This document shows, piece by piece, positions 8,771 to 18,342 of a stretch of 64,000 nt of DNA. The position numbers and the translations under genes were made by a program. The notes under the pieces are model-generated. The model searched no databases. It worked only from the letters and a program-made list of their open reading frames with translations, and was not told where the DNA came from. Source of the stretch: Roseateles noduli (GTDB lineage Bacteria; Pseudomonadota; Gammaproteobacteria; Burkholderiales; Burkholderiaceae_C); assembly GCA_002205125.1 (NCBI GenBank), contig NIOE01000007.1, positions 453,833-517,832 of the forward strand, written 5' to 3'. The stretch's first letter is position 1, and each line of letters starts with the position of its first letter.

Positions 8771-9144
8771 CAATGCAGGGAGCCCGTGTCGGCCAGCAGG
8801 AACTCGGGCACGTCGGCGTGGAAGACCTCGGCCTTGTCGGTGACGCACAGGAAGCGGCCGCTCATCGTGCCGTGGCGGGTCGCGATCTGCGCCCAGGAGC
8901 TGTACTGGAAGCGTTCGCCCGGCTGCAGCAGCGGCTGGTGGCCGACGACGGCCAGCCCGTGCACTTCCTGTTCCTTGCCGTTGCCGTCCACGATGGTCCA
9001 GTGGCGGCCGATCAACTGGGCGGTGACGTCGCCCCGGTTCTCGATCGTCACGGTGTAGCCGTACGCAAACTCGTTGCGGTCGGGGAAGGTCTGGTCGGCG
9101 AGCGGCTCGACGGCGACGCTGCAGTGGAAGTGCGGATGGGCCAT
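8770..9144 (-). CDS. apaG: ApaG protein
   Basis: A 124-residue single FN3-like domain protein. The family block YGYTVTIENRGDVTAQLIGR, followed by HWTIVDGNGKEQEV, then PGERFQYSSWAQIATRHGTM, is diagnostic. ApaG in enterics is linked to cobalt and magnesium sensitivity and lies with apaH; in Burkholderiales it is usually apart from apaH, as here. The molecular role is poorly defined. It is the first gene of a two-gene unit with the Gcr-type protein. Confidence 0.95.
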   Translation of the reverse strand: MAHPHFHCSVAVEPLADQTFPDRNEFAYGYTVTIENRGDVTAQLIGRHWTIVDGNGKEQEVHGLAVVGHQPLLQPGERFQYSSWAQIATRHGTMSGRFLCVTDKAEVFHADVPEFLLADTGSLH

Positions 9145-9267
9145 CGCCGGATTCTAGGGAATCCGCGAGGCCCCACGTGGGCTATGCTGGCTACCGCACA
9201 CAGCAGAAACAGAACCCGCTCGAACGGACCACCATACGCGACCGGCACGCACCGGACGCCATCCGTC

Positions 9268-10158
9268 ATGGAGACAAGGGCAGGACACCCGTTGGCAGTT
9301 CCCCGTCCCAATCGACGCCAGGCCATGGCGCGCGGCTGCGCGCTGGTCGGCGTGGCCGCGACGGTCGCCGTGGACCTCGGGCTCGTGGCGGCGAACGCGG
9401 CGAATCCGGCGATGGCGGCGCCTTCAGCGCCGGCGACGCCCGCCGTGCCGGGCGCCGGGGCGACCGGGCCGTTGACGCTGCGCAGCGCCGCCCAGGCGGG
9501 CGCGCCGGCCAAGTACGCCTCCGGCGATCCGTTGCACCCCGGGCTGTGCGGCGAGATCGTCGCCGCCGTGATGCGGACCGATCCCGACCTGCACATCGAG
9601 GGCCTGAACCAGCAGGTGCCGCTGCGGCGGCTCGAACTGATGCTGAGCAACGGCGACCTCGACGTGTTCTTCTGCCTGCTCAAGTCCGAGCACCGCCATG
9701 CGCTGATGCGCTACCTGCCGGTGCCGCTGTACCGGATCTCGCACGTGCTGGCGATGCGCGCCGGCGACGAGCGCGCGCCGCGCACCTGGGACGAGCTGCG
9801 CGCCTTCTCGCGCCGGCAGCCGCTGCTGCTGGCGCAGGGCACCAAGCTGGCCGCGACGCTGCAGGAGGCGGACGTGGCCTTCATCGAGTCCGCGCGCAGC
9901 GACAAGGAAGCGCTGCAGATGCTGGTGCGCGGACGCACGGGCGGCGTCTACGGCCAGGACTTCAACCTGCGCCAGGCCGCGCGCGGCGCGGGCCTGGAGG
10001 CGCGCGTGCGCATCGGGCCCCAGGTCTTCGAGGAGGAGACGCAGTACGTCGTGGTCTCGCGCCACCTGCCCGAGGCGGTGGTGGAGCGGCTCACCGACCG
10101 GCTGCGCCAGCTCAGCGCCTCCGGCGAGATCGCACGGCTGGCGGAGCGTTACCGCTAG
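9268..10158 (+). CDS. Periplasmic solute-binding-like protein (SBP family 3 type)
   Basis: A roughly 296-residue exported protein. A hydrophobic stretch ([21 protein letters not shown]) and Ala/Pro-rich segment form a signal region. The rest resembles one half of an extracellular solute-binding protein: [37 protein letters not shown], then [13 protein letters not shown] and a C-terminal [21 protein letters not shown]. Such orphan SBPs in this order may serve as sensors or scavengers; no ABC permease is adjacent. The start is uncertain: ATG at 9268, TTG at 9292 or ATG at 9325 are all possible and none has a strong ribosome site. Confidence 0.75.
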   Translation: METRAGHPLAVPRPNRRQAMARGCALVGVAATVAVDLGLVAANAANPAMAAPSAPATPAVPGAGATGPLTLRSAAQAGAPAKYASGDPLHPGLCGEIVAAVMRTDPDLHIEGLNQQVPLRRLELMLSNGDLDVFFCLLKSEHRHALMRYLPVPLYRISHVLAMRAGDERAPRTWDELRAFSRRQPLLLAQGTKLAATLQEADVAFIESARSDKEALQMLVRGRTGGVYGQDFNLRQAARGAGLEARVRIGPQVFEEETQYVVVSRHLPEAVVERLTDRLRQLSASGEIARLAERYR

Positions 10159-10168
10159 CGGGCGACCC

Positions 10169-10189
10169 GCGGCGCCCGCCAGGCGCCGC
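10169..10189 (+). terminator. GC hairpin after the solute-binding gene
   Basis: Perfect inverted repeat GCGGCGCC, loop CGCCA, GGCGCCGC, followed shortly by CTTTCT. It sits 11 bases after the stop. A -10-like TACAAT for rpe follows at 10198-10203. Confidence 0.6.
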
Positions 10190-10243
10190 AGCCTTTCTAC
10201 AATCGTCGCTTTTCCCCGCCAGCGGCTCCGCGCCCGCCCCGCC

Positions 10244-10930
10244 ATGAACCCGCCCACCTACCGCATCGCCCCCAGCATCCTGTCCGCCGATTTCGCCAGG
10301 CTGGGCGAGGAAGTCCGCAACGTGCTGGCCGCCGGCGCGGACTGGATCCACTTCGACGTGATGGACAACCATTACGTGCCCAACCTGACCTTCGGGCCCA
10401 TGGTCTGCGAGGCGCTGAAGAAGCACGCGGTCAAGCCCGACGGCACGCCGGCGCCCATCGACGTCCACCTGATGGTGCAGCCGGTGGACAGCCTGGCGCA
10501 GGCCTTCTGCCGCGCCGGCGCGAACCTGGTGAGCTTCCATCCGGAAGCCAGCCAGCACGTGGACCGCACGATCCAGCTGATCAAGTCCGAAGGCGCCCAG
10601 GCCGGCCTGGTGTTCAACCCGGCCACGCCGCTGGACGTGCTGGAGTGGGTCATCGACAAGGTGGACCTGGTGCTGATCATGAGCGTCAACCCGGGCTTCG
10701 GCGGCCAGAGCTTCATCCCCGGCGCGCTGAAGAAGCTGCAGCAGGCCAGGGCGATGATCCTGGCCAGCGGCCGCGACATCCGCCTGGAGATCGACGGCGG
10801 CGTGAAGGTCGACAACATCCGCGAGATCGCGGCCGCGGGCGCGGACACCTTCGTGGCGGGCTCGGCGATCTTCGGCAAGCCGGACTACAAGAGCGTCATC
10901 GACGCGATGCGCGCCGAGCTGGCGCTCTGA
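10244..10930 (+). CDS. rpe: Ribulose-phosphate 3-epimerase
   Basis: Interconverts ribulose 5-phosphate and xylulose 5-phosphate in the pentose phosphate and Calvin pathways. The 228-residue TIM barrel has all family signatures: [40 protein letters not shown]-like [27 protein letters not shown] and [12 protein letters not shown]. The metal-binding His and Asp residues fall inside these motifs. In many Burkholderiales rpe precedes gph and trpE; here gph lies 32 kb away beside trp, so that linkage is broken. A phosphatase gene follows 20 bases later. Confidence 0.97.
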   Translation: MNPPTYRIAPSILSADFARLGEEVRNVLAAGADWIHFDVMDNHYVPNLTFGPMVCEALKKHAVKPDGTPAPIDVHLMVQPVDSLAQAFCRAGANLVSFHPEASQHVDRTIQLIKSEGAQAGLVFNPATPLDVLEWVIDKVDLVLIMSVNPGFGGQSFIPGALKKLQQARAMILASGRDIRLEIDGGVKVDNIREIAAAGADTFVAGSAIFGKPDYKSVIDAMRAELAL

Positions 10931-10949
10931 GCCCGGAAGCGTCGCCCCG

Positions 10950-11426
10950 GTGACCCGACTGCTGCTGGTCTGCGCGGCCAACCTGTGCCGCTCCCCGATG
11001 GCCGAGGCGGTGCTGCGCCTGCGCGCCGGCGAGCTCGGCCTGACCGAGGTGCACTCGGCCGGCGTGTTCGCGTCCTCGCGCGCACACCCGGTCGACAAGC
11101 GCGCGCTGGCCGTGCTGGAGCAGCGCGGCTACGGCATGGACCGGCGCTGGCGCTCGCGCAAGGTGAAGACCGACGACTTCGACCGCTATGACCTGATCCT
11201 CGCCATGGACCGCAGCGTGCTGCGCGGCCTGAAGGCGGCGAAGCCCGTGGTCTCGCCGGCGAAGCTGGGGCTGTTCCTCGCCGGCATGACCGGGCTGGGC
11301 CTGGACGAGGTGCCCGATCCGTACTACGGCGCGGGCAACGCCTTCGTCCATGTGCTCGACCTCATCGAGGCGCGCGTGCACACGTGGCCGAGGGACCAGG
11401 CGGTGTTCCACAAGGACGAGCGCTGA
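10950..11426 (+). CDS. Low molecular weight protein-tyrosine phosphatase
   Basis: A 158-residue cytoplasmic phosphatase. The phosphate-binding loop is CAANLCRS with nucleophile Cys8 and Arg14 (C-X5-R), and the general acid Asp123 lies in VPDPYYG. The start is GTG at 10950. It probably shares a transcript with rpe. In other bacteria such enzymes counter tyrosine kinases in capsule or exopolysaccharide export, but no such genes are nearby, so the target is open. Confidence 0.92.
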   Translation: MTRLLLVCAANLCRSPMAEAVLRLRAGELGLTEVHSAGVFASSRAHPVDKRALAVLEQRGYGMDRRWRSRKVKTDDFDRYDLILAMDRSVLRGLKAAKPVVSPAKLGLFLAGMTGLGLDEVPDPYYGAGNAFVHVLDLIEARVHTWPRDQAVFHKDER

Positions 11427-11463
11427 GTCTCTCGCGGAACGGATCCTGGCCCGCCGTTCCTGC

Positions 11464-13023
11464 TCAGTCGGGAAGGCCGAGGAACCAGCCCCCGATGTCC
11501 TCCGGCAACTTCTCGGCGCCGGCAGACGGCTGAAGTTTCTCGTTGATGGCGTTCAGACTCCGCGTCGTCTCTGGCTCATGAGGACGATCTGCACGCAACT
11601 CAAGCAGGCGCAAGGCTTGTTCGCGTCCAACGCCCAAGGCCGCGCTTGCCAGCAAGACATTGGCCAGAAGAATCACGAACGTTGCCGCGGGCCTGTTGTC
11701 ATGGGCGTGCTGAAGCAGCGTCCTCGGCTCGGTCGCAAATAGGGTTCTCCTTCCGAGGGCCGGATCGCCCCAGGGAAACTCTCCGATTGCGCGAAGCGTC
11801 GAGTCCATTGGCAGAGGAGAGTCCAGGCCGTCTTCGCTGAGCCTCGTCTCCTTGTGCGAGTTCCTCTGCGTCACGTGCGTCGAGAGCGATGTCGACGCCT
11901 CCCCCTGGGCCAGCGGCGCGTCAGTCATCGTCATCACGTATGTCTTGGTGCTGGTGATGGTGTTGGTGGTGACTGCCCGCCGGAGCAGAAGCTGCTCTAT
12001 TTCATCCGGATCCGACACCGTCATTTCGGAACATTGGGCCAATCGTTGCAAGCCCGCGAATCGATAGAGCGCGCGATGCGCGTTGCCCGCTTGCAGGTGC
12101 TTGACGACGTCTGACCATGGCGCCGACGTCGTGTCGACGAGGGCTCGCCATTCCGAGGGTGTCATCGCGCGCTCTCGCAACACCCGCGAGAGCCCATTGA
12201 GAAGGTGGCTGCCTGTGTCCGGCGGAGTCTGGCGGAGAAGCGCTTCGACAAGTGATGCCTTGCTGTCCCCCGCAAGGATCTGTCCGAACTGCGTCGGGGT
12301 CAGTCGGCGGGGCGAACCGGTCATCGCGTCGCTCAGAACCCGGAACCAGGCATCGACGGGTCCGGCGGAGCGCGGGTCATCCGCGTCCGTGGAAGGTTCG
12401 CGGCCGAACAGTCGAAGCTCCTCAGGCGTCAACGTCGAGCATGCGCCGGACAGCGCCGCACCCAGGTTGCTGAGCACCTGATCCTCCGATAGCGCGCCTG
12501 TCCTCATGTCGTCGAGGTGGGCATTCAATTGCGCGGGACTTTGAATGGCAGGTCGCGTGCGTTGAAGCCAATCGAACCGGACATCGTCGACCAGCCTCCC
12601 TCGGCCCTGGGATTGCAAGGCGTCGGAGATCCATTCGAACCGCTCGCGGCTCATGGCGCTGCGCTGGTGCCATTGATTCAGCAACGGCCCCAGCGTCGTA
12701 TCGTCCAGTCGCTTGCTCAGCGCGACGGCAGTCACGGGGCCGCGCAGGAGCGCGGGTCCGTGACGTTCGCAGAGGTTCCGGAGGTCGTCAGGTCCCATCG
12801 AGCGGAGTTCACAGGCGCTGATGACGGTGCCAGGCGCCGCCGGATGGGGCGCGGGTCGTGTTTCCGCCGGGGGCGTGGTGTCGACGTGCGCGGGGCTGTC
12901 GTCAGGCCGCCGGGTGGCCTGGGCAAGGTCCGGCGGTCCCGGAGGACTTTCCTCCGATGTCTCGTCGGGTGTCGACGGCAGGTTGAGAATGGGCGGGGCG
13001 GGGAGTTCACAGATGAAAGGCAT
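11464..13023 (-). CDS. Hypothetical 519-residue orphan protein, possibly a secreted effector
   Basis: No family is recognised. The first about 65 residues are Pro/Thr/Ser-rich and disordered (MPFICELPAPPILNLPSTPD). Residues about 70-350 are a helical, Leu/Arg-rich region. Then comes a Thr/Ser-rich stretch (AVTTNTITSTKTYVMTMTD) and one hydrophobic segment (TFVILLANVLLASAALGVG, about residue 455). Base composition is clearly lower in GC than the neighbours and codon use is less biased, which suggests acquisition. The disordered polar N-terminus and modular body are reminiscent of type III secreted effectors, but no secretion gene or promoter box is visible here. Confidence 0.65.
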   Translation of the reverse strand: MPFICELPAPPILNLPSTPDETSEESPPGPPDLAQATRRPDDSPAHVDTTPPAETRPAPHPAAPGTVISACELRSMGPDDLRNLCERHGPALLRGPVTAVALSKRLDDTTLGPLLNQWHQRSAMSRERFEWISDALQSQGRGRLVDDVRFDWLQRTRPAIQSPAQLNAHLDDMRTGALSEDQVLSNLGAALSGACSTLTPEELRLFGREPSTDADDPRSAGPVDAWFRVLSDAMTGSPRRLTPTQFGQILAGDSKASLVEALLRQTPPDTGSHLLNGLSRVLRERAMTPSEWRALVDTTSAPWSDVVKHLQAGNAHRALYRFAGLQRLAQCSEMTVSDPDEIEQLLLRRAVTTNTITSTKTYVMTMTDAPLAQGEASTSLSTHVTQRNSHKETRLSEDGLDSPLPMDSTLRAIGEFPWGDPALGRRTLFATEPRTLLQHAHDNRPAATFVILLANVLLASAALGVGREQALRLLELRADRPHEPETTRSLNAINEKLQPSAGAEKLPEDIGGWFLGLPD

Positions 13024-13108
13024 GGATGCTTAGTCATCGAACAGGACCGGCCGATCCATGGCGTCGTCTGATGTCGAGGGAGCGTTTCAGCGTGACATCG
13101 GAGGATGG

Positions 13109-13717
13109 ATGACGGATCGATTGGCGCAAGGGCCGGACGGCCAGTGGCGGTGCAAGTGGTGCGAGGCCCCCGGCTTCGACATGTACCGCGACTATCACGA
13201 CAACGAGTGGGGCTACCCTGTCCACGAGGACCGCCGGCTGTTCGAGAAGCTCTGCCTCGAAGGCTTCCAGTCGGGCTTGTCGTGGCGGACCATCCTCGCC
13301 AAGCGCGAGAATTTCCGGAAGGCGTTCAAGCAGTTCGAGATCGCCAAGGTCGCGAAGTTCGGCGAGGCCGACGTCGCGCGGCTGCTCGCGGACGAGGGCA
13401 TCGTGCGCCACCGCGGCAAGATCGAGGCGGCGATCCACAACGCGTCCCGCGCGCTCGAGCTGCAGAAGGAGGCCGGCTCGCTGGCCGCGTTCTTCTGGCG
13501 CTTCGAGGATCCGGAGGAGGGCGGCGATGTGAGGCCCACGTCGGAGACCTCGGTGAAGCTCTCCAAGGAACTGAAGAAGCGCGGCTGGAAGTTCGTCGGA
13601 CCGACCACCGTCTACGCGTTCATGCAGGCGATGGGGCTGATCAACGACCATGCCCCGGGCTGCATCGGCCGCCAGACGGCGGCTGCTGCCCGCATTGGCT
13701 TCACGCCGCCGCGGTGA
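13109..13717 (+). CDS. tag: DNA-3-methyladenine glycosylase I
   Basis: Excises 3-methyladenine from alkylated DNA in base excision repair. The 202-residue protein carries the Tag block CKWCEAPGFDMYRDYHDNEW (Cys and His of the structural zinc site) and GFQSGLSWRTILAKRENFRK, VGPTTVYAFMQAMGLINDH. The C-terminal zinc-ligand region (INDHAPGCIGR) is present. The start at 13109 follows GGAGG by four bases; an ATG at 13058 in frame would add 17 residues not typical of the family. Confidence 0.94.
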   Translation: MTDRLAQGPDGQWRCKWCEAPGFDMYRDYHDNEWGYPVHEDRRLFEKLCLEGFQSGLSWRTILAKRENFRKAFKQFEIAKVAKFGEADVARLLADEGIVRHRGKIEAAIHNASRALELQKEAGSLAAFFWRFEDPEEGGDVRPTSETSVKLSKELKKRGWKFVGPTTVYAFMQAMGLINDHAPGCIGRQTAAAARIGFTPPR

Positions 13718-13726
13718 TCCCGGGCC

Positions 13727-13765
13727 GGCATGGGGCTTGGGGGTCCTGGAGGGATCCCCCATGCC
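13727..13765. terminator. Long hairpin between convergent genes
   Basis: Arms GGCATGGGG (13727) and CCCCATGCC (13757) with further pairing inside. It lies between the ends of tag and the RND permease and may terminate both. There is no T-run. Confidence 0.55.
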
Positions 13766-13807
13766 CCGTGGAGGCCGCGCTCGGCGATGGCAGGTGGGCG
13801 GTCCCCG

Positions 13808-16800
13808 TCAGTCCGCGACTCCTGGCGCGGGATGCTCGGTCAACCGCGTCTCGGCGACCTCCCGCGTATCCGGCCCCTTCCCGCTGAATCGGTCCAGCGC
13901 CAGGTAGATCACCGGCGTGATGTAGAGCGTCACCGCCTGCGACAGGATCAGTCCGCCGACCACCGCCAGGCCCAGCGGCTGGCGCAGTTCCGCGCCGGCG
14001 CCCAGGCCCAGGGCGATCGGCAGCGCGCCCATCAGCGCGGCCAGCGTCGTCATCATGATGGGGCGGAAGCGCAGGATGCAGGCCTCGCGGATCGCCTGCT
14101 GCGGCGTCATGCCGCCGTTGCGCTGCGCATCGAGCGCGAAGTCGATCATCATGATCGCGTTCTTCTTCACGATGCCCACCAGCATCAGGATGCCAATGGT
14201 CGCGATGATGGTCAGCTCCATGCCCGCGAGCTGCAGCGTCAGCAGCGCGCCCACCGCCGCCGAGGGCAGCCCCGCCAGGATGGTCAGCGGATGGATGTAG
14301 CTCTCGTAGAGCACGCCCAGCAGCACGTAGATCACCGCGATCGCCAGCACGATCAGCAGCAGCTGGCCGCCCTGCGAATCCTTGAACACGGCCGCGTCGC
14401 CGCCGTAGCTGGTGATGATGGACGGCGGCAGGCCGATCTCCTTGGTGAACTGGTCGATCTTGGCCGTGGCGTTGCCCAGCGGCACGTCCGGCGCCAGGTT
14501 GAAGCTCAGCGTGATCGCCTGCAGCTGGCCCTGGTGGTTGACCGCCGTCGGACCGAGCTCGCGCTTCACGCTCGCGAAAGCCGTCAGCGGCACCATCGTG
14601 CTGTTCTTGCCGCGCAGGTAGATCTTGTCGAAGGCGTCTTCGCTGAGGCGGTCGCTGTCGGTCGCCTCCATGATCACCTGGTAGGTGTTGCTCTCGGCGT
14701 AGATGCTGGAGACCTGGCGCTCGCCGAAGGCCGAGTACAGCGCGTTGCGCAGGTCCTGCATCTGCACGCCGAGCAGCGTGGCGCGCTCGCGGTCGATGAC
14801 GAGGTTGGCCTGCAGCCCGCGCAGCTGCGAGTCGCTGGTGACGTCGCGGAACACCGGGTCGTTGCGCAGCTTGTCCTGCAGCTTCACGGCCCAGGTGTTG
14901 AGCTCGCCGGTGCTGACCGACTGCAGCGTGAACTGGTAGCGGCTCTTGGACTGCCGGCCGCCGAGCTGCAGGTTCTGCACCGGCCGCAGGTAGACCGCGA
15001 TGCCGGGCACGCCGCGCAGCTTCTTGCGCAGCTGCTCCAGCACCTGCGGCATCGGCGGACGCTCGCCGCGCGACTTCAGGTTGATGAAGAGCCGCCCCGT
15101 GTTGACGTTGCCGCCCCCGCCGCCGCCGCCCACCGCGGCGGACACCGACGACACGGACGGATCGTCCTGCACGATCTGCGCGACGCGTTCCTGCAGCACC
15201 GTCATCGCGGCGAAGGAGATGTCCTCGGACGCTTCGGTGCTGGCCTGGATCTGGCCGATGTCCTCTTCCGGGAAGAAGCCCTTGGGGATGACGATCCAGA
15301 GCCACGCGCTGGCGATGAAGGTGGCCAGCGCCACCACGCCAACGACCCAACGGCGCGCGAGCGCCCAGTCCAGCGACGTCGTGTACTTGTTGAGCACCCA
15401 ACTGAAGCCTGCCTCGAAGGTGCGTCCGAGCGCGTTCTCCTCCACCTCGTGATGGCTGCTGAGGAAGCGGCTGCACAGCATGGGCACCAGCGTCAGCGAG
15501 ACGCCGGCCGACACGCCGATCGCCAGCGAGACGACGACCGCGAACTCGTGGAACAGCAGCCCGATCACGCCCGGCATGAAGAAGATCGGGATCAGCACGG
15601 CGATCAGCGAGATCGAGATCGACATGATGGTGAAGGCCATCTCGCGCGCGCCGCGGATGGCGGCGTCGAAGGGCGCCATGCCGTCCTCGACGTGGCGGTA
15701 GATGTTCTCCAGCATCACGATCGCGTCGTCGACCACCAGGCCGACGGCCAGCGTGATGCCCAGCAGCGAGATGTTGTCCAGGCTGTAGCCCAGCGCGAAC
15801 AGCAGCGTCACCGCGCCGATCAGCGAGATCGGCAGCGACAGCGTCGGGATCAGCGTCGCGACCATGCGGCGCAGGAACAGGAAGATCACCATCACGACCA
15901 GCGCCACCGTCAGGGCGAGGGTGAAGTAGACGTCGTGCAGGCCTTCGCGGATGGACACCGAACGGTCGTTGAGCGTGCTCATCTGGACCGAGGCCGGCAG
16001 CTGCGCGGCGAAGCGCGGCAGCATCGCCTTCACCGCGTCGACGACCTTCACCGTGTTCGCGTCGGGCTGGCGCTGCACGGCCAGCACGATGGAGCGCTCG
16101 CCGTTGAAGTTGGAGAAGGACTTGACGGTCTCGTAGCTGTCCTCGACGTCGGCGACCTCGCGCAGGAACACCGGCGCGCCGTTGCGCGTGGCCACCACGA
16201 TGCCGCCGAAGGCGTTGGCGTCGCGCAGCTGCTTGTTGGCCTGGATGGTCAGCGTCTGGCGCGCGCCGTCCAGCGTGCCGACGGGGGTGTTGGCGTTGGC
16301 GCCCTTGACGGCGGCCTGCAGCTCGTCGAGCGTGATGTTGCGCTGCTGGAGCAGCTCGTTGCGCGCCTTGATGCGCACCGCGAAACGCTTCTGGCCGTAG
16401 ATGGAGACCTGCGCCACGCCGTCGATGGTCGACAGGCTGGGGGTGATCAGGTTCTCGGCGTAGTCGTTGAGCTCGGACAGGTTGATCGACGGCGAGGTCA
16501 GCGCCACCAGCAGCACTGGCGCGTCGGCCGGGTTGACCTTGCGGTAGGACGGCGGCGTCGTCATCTCGACCGGCAGCGCGCGCAGCGAGCGGAACAGCGC
16601 GGCCTGCACGTCGACCGCGGCGGCGTCGATGTCGCGCGCGGAGTCGAACTCCAGCGTCAGCGAGCTGTTGCCCAGCGTGTTGGTCGAGGAGATCGTCGTG
16701 ATGCCGGCGATGGTGGAGAACTGCTTCTCCAGCGGCAGCGCGACGGACGAGGCCATGGTCTCGGGGCTGGCGCCTGGCAGCACGGCCTGCACGTTGATGA

Positions 16801-16930
16801 CCGGCGTGTTGAAGCTGGGCAGCGCGGCGACCGGGATGCGGCTCCAGGCGGCGATGCCGGCGACGACCAGCGCCACGTTCAGCAGCACGGTCATGACCGG
16901 CCGGCGGATGAAGAGTTCGGTGAGATTCAT
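13808..16930 (-). CDS. RND-family efflux permease (MdtB/MdtC-like)
   Basis: A 1040-residue inner-membrane proton/drug antiporter. It has the usual RND layout: a first membrane segment (FIRRPVMTVLLNVALVVAG), a large periplasmic loop, membrane segments 2-6 with the proton-relay motif GLVVDDAIVMLENI at about residue 400, a second loop containing a poly-Gly stretch (VGGGGGGGNVN), and final segments. Overall it is closest to the MdtB/MdtC/MuxB type. The adaptor gene lies upstream on the same strand with 84 bases between them. Usually two such permeases occur together; here there is only one. Confidence 0.93.
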   Translation of the reverse strand: MNLTELFIRRPVMTVLLNVALVVAGIAAWSRIPVAALPSFNTPVINVQAVLPGASPETMASSVALPLEKQFSTIAGITTISSTNTLGNSSLTLEFDSARDIDAAAVDVQAALFRSLRALPVEMTTPPSYRKVNPADAPVLLVALTSPSINLSELNDYAENLITPSLSTIDGVAQVSIYGQKRFAVRIKARNELLQQRNITLDELQAAVKGANANTPVGTLDGARQTLTIQANKQLRDANAFGGIVVATRNGAPVFLREVADVEDSYETVKSFSNFNGERSIVLAVQRQPDANTVKVVDAVKAMLPRFAAQLPASVQMSTLNDRSVSIREGLHDVYFTLALTVALVVMVIFLFLRRMVATLIPTLSLPISLIGAVTLLFALGYSLDNISLLGITLAVGLVVDDAIVMLENIYRHVEDGMAPFDAAIRGAREMAFTIMSISISLIAVLIPIFFMPGVIGLLFHEFAVVVSLAIGVSAGVSLTLVPMLCSRFLSSHHEVEENALGRTFEAGFSWVLNKYTTSLDWALARRWVVGVVALATFIASAWLWIVIPKGFFPEEDIGQIQASTEASEDISFAAMTVLQERVAQIVQDDPSVSSVSAAVGGGGGGGNVNTGRLFINLKSRGERPPMPQVLEQLRKKLRGVPGIAVYLRPVQNLQLGGRQSKSRYQFTLQSVSTGELNTWAVKLQDKLRNDPVFRDVTSDSQLRGLQANLVIDRERATLLGVQMQDLRNALYSAFGERQVSSIYAESNTYQVIMEATDSDRLSEDAFDKIYLRGKNSTMVPLTAFASVKRELGPTAVNHQGQLQAITLSFNLAPDVPLGNATAKIDQFTKEIGLPPSIITSYGGDAAVFKDSQGGQLLLIVLAIAVIYVLLGVLYESYIHPLTILAGLPSAAVGALLTLQLAGMELTIIATIGILMLVGIVKKNAIMMIDFALDAQRNGGMTPQQAIREACILRFRPIMMTTLAALMGALPIALGLGAGAELRQPLGLAVVGGLILSQAVTLYITPVIYLALDRFSGKGPDTREVAETRLTEHPAPGVAD

Positions 16931-17014
16931 GGCAGCTTCCGCGGGGGCTGAAGGCTTCGGGACGTCAAGTCGTCGACGGCGTGGACCGGAAGGTCTGGAG
17001 GTCGGACAGCCGGA

Positions 17015-18316
17015 TCAGGGCGCGGCGACGTCGGTGGCGGCGCTGCCGCCGCCCATGGCGGCCGAGGCCGCGGCCAGGCGCGCGGCGGCGGCCGGATCGA
17101 CCGCGGCGGGCTGGGTGCGCAGCGGCGTGCCGGGGCGCAGGTTCTGCTTGCCGTCCAGGACCACGGTCGCGCCCGCGTCGACACCGTCGACGACGGCCAT
17201 CTCGCCGAAGGCGTAGCGCAGCTTCACCGGCTTGAGCAGGGCGGTCTTGTCGGGGCCGACGACGTAGACCTGACGGTCGTTGCCGCGCAGGATGATCGCG
17301 GCCTGCGGGATCACGATCGCGTCCTTCATGCTGCGCAGCGTCATGCGCACGCGCAGGTACTGGCCGGGCCAGAGCTTCTGCGCGTCGTTGGTGAACTCGG
17401 CCTTCAGCTTGATGGTGCCGGTGGTCGCATCGACGAGGTTGTCGACGAAGGTCAGCCTGCCGTGGGCCACGGAGTCGACCGGCTTGCCGCCCTTGCTGTC
17501 CTTGCGGGAGGGACCGCCTTCGATCGACGGCAGCACGACCTGCACCTCGGGCGGCGTGACCTGCGCGCCGGTGGCGCCGGGGCGCATCGCGTCGAGCACG
17601 GGGGCGAGCTCGGTCTCGGGCAGGTTGAAGCTGATGGCGATCGGATCGATCTGGACGATGTTGACCAGCGGCGTGCCGGTGGCGCTGGCCTGGACCAGGC
17701 TGCCGGGCCAGACGTTCACGGCGCCGGCGCGGCCGGCGAAGGGCGCGCGGATCTCGTTGTAGCTGAGCGCGACGGACGCGGATTCGACGGCGGCGGCGTC
17801 GGCGTCGACGAGGCTGCGGCCGCCCTGCAGGCTGGCCAGCGCGGTGTCGACGGCGCTCTGCGCGACGAAGTTCTGGGCCAGCAGGTCCTTGGCGCGTTCG
17901 TACTGGCGCTGCAGGTCGCCGAGTGCGGCCTTGTCGCGGGCAAGCTGGGCCTTCGCCTTGTCGAGGTTGGCGCGGTCCGCGCGTTCGTCGAAGCGGAAGA
18001 GGACCTGGCCCTTGGTGACGGTCTGGCCGTCATGGACCAGCACGTCGCGGATGGTGGAGGTGGTCTGGGCGCGCAGGTCGACTTGGTTGATCGGCGTGAC
18101 GGTGCCGGAGGCCTCGACGGTGACCGGGACGTCGCGGCGCTGCGCGGTGACGACGCCGACGGTCTGGGTGCCGGCGGGACCGGAGGCGCCCCGGGCCGCG
18201 GCGGCAGGGCCGGCCTCGCCGCCGTCACGGGAGGCGGCGCGCGACTTCCACCACCAGCCCCCGCCCGCGACGAGCAGCACGACGATCAAGGACAGGACAA
18301 GGGGCTTGCGGCGCAT
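17015..18316 (-). CDS. RND efflux periplasmic adaptor (MdtA-like)
   Basis: A 433-residue membrane fusion protein linking the RND permease to an outer-membrane channel. It has an N-terminal membrane anchor (LVLSLIVVLLVAGGGWWW), barrel-sandwich and helical hairpin regions (VDLRAQTTSTIRDVLVHDGQ, then a coiled stretch with AKAQLARDKAALGDLQRQYE), and a C-terminal beta barrel (WPGQYLRVRMTLRSMKDAIV). The start at 18316 has GGAG nine bases upstream; an upstream TTG is less likely. It is the first gene of the operon. No outer-membrane factor gene follows, so a TolC-like protein encoded elsewhere must be used. Confidence 0.92.
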   Translation of the reverse strand: MRRKPLVLSLIVVLLVAGGGWWWKSRAASRDGGEAGPAAAARGASGPAGTQTVGVVTAQRRDVPVTVEASGTVTPINQVDLRAQTTSTIRDVLVHDGQTVTKGQVLFRFDERADRANLDKAKAQLARDKAALGDLQRQYERAKDLLAQNFVAQSAVDTALASLQGGRSLVDADAAAVESASVALSYNEIRAPFAGRAGAVNVWPGSLVQASATGTPLVNIVQIDPIAISFNLPETELAPVLDAMRPGATGAQVTPPEVQVVLPSIEGGPSRKDSKGGKPVDSVAHGRLTFVDNLVDATTGTIKLKAEFTNDAQKLWPGQYLRVRMTLRSMKDAIVIPQAAIILRGNDRQVYVVGPDKTALLKPVKLRYAFGEMAVVDGVDAGATVVLDGKQNLRPGTPLRTQPAAVDPAAAARLAAASAAMGGGSAATDVAAP

Positions 18317-18342
18317 GAACACGTTCTCCAACGGACAGTCAT

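Noticed and set aside
9292..9327. Alternative starts for the solute-binding-like protein (TTG 9292, ATG 9325)
   Set aside because: Not excluded, but none has a better ribosome site than ATG 9268; kept as alternatives in the gene entry.
13100..13887. Alternative + frame starting at ATG 13105, directly after GGAGG
   Set aside because: The encoded protein is Arg-rich and unrelated to any family; Tag in the next frame (13109) matches over its full length.
13730..16951. 1073-codon open frame on the + strand opposite the RND permease
   Set aside because: Shadow frame produced by GC-rich third positions; the encoded sequence is rich in His, Arg, Gln, Asp and Gly with no domain, while the minus strand encodes a full RND permease.
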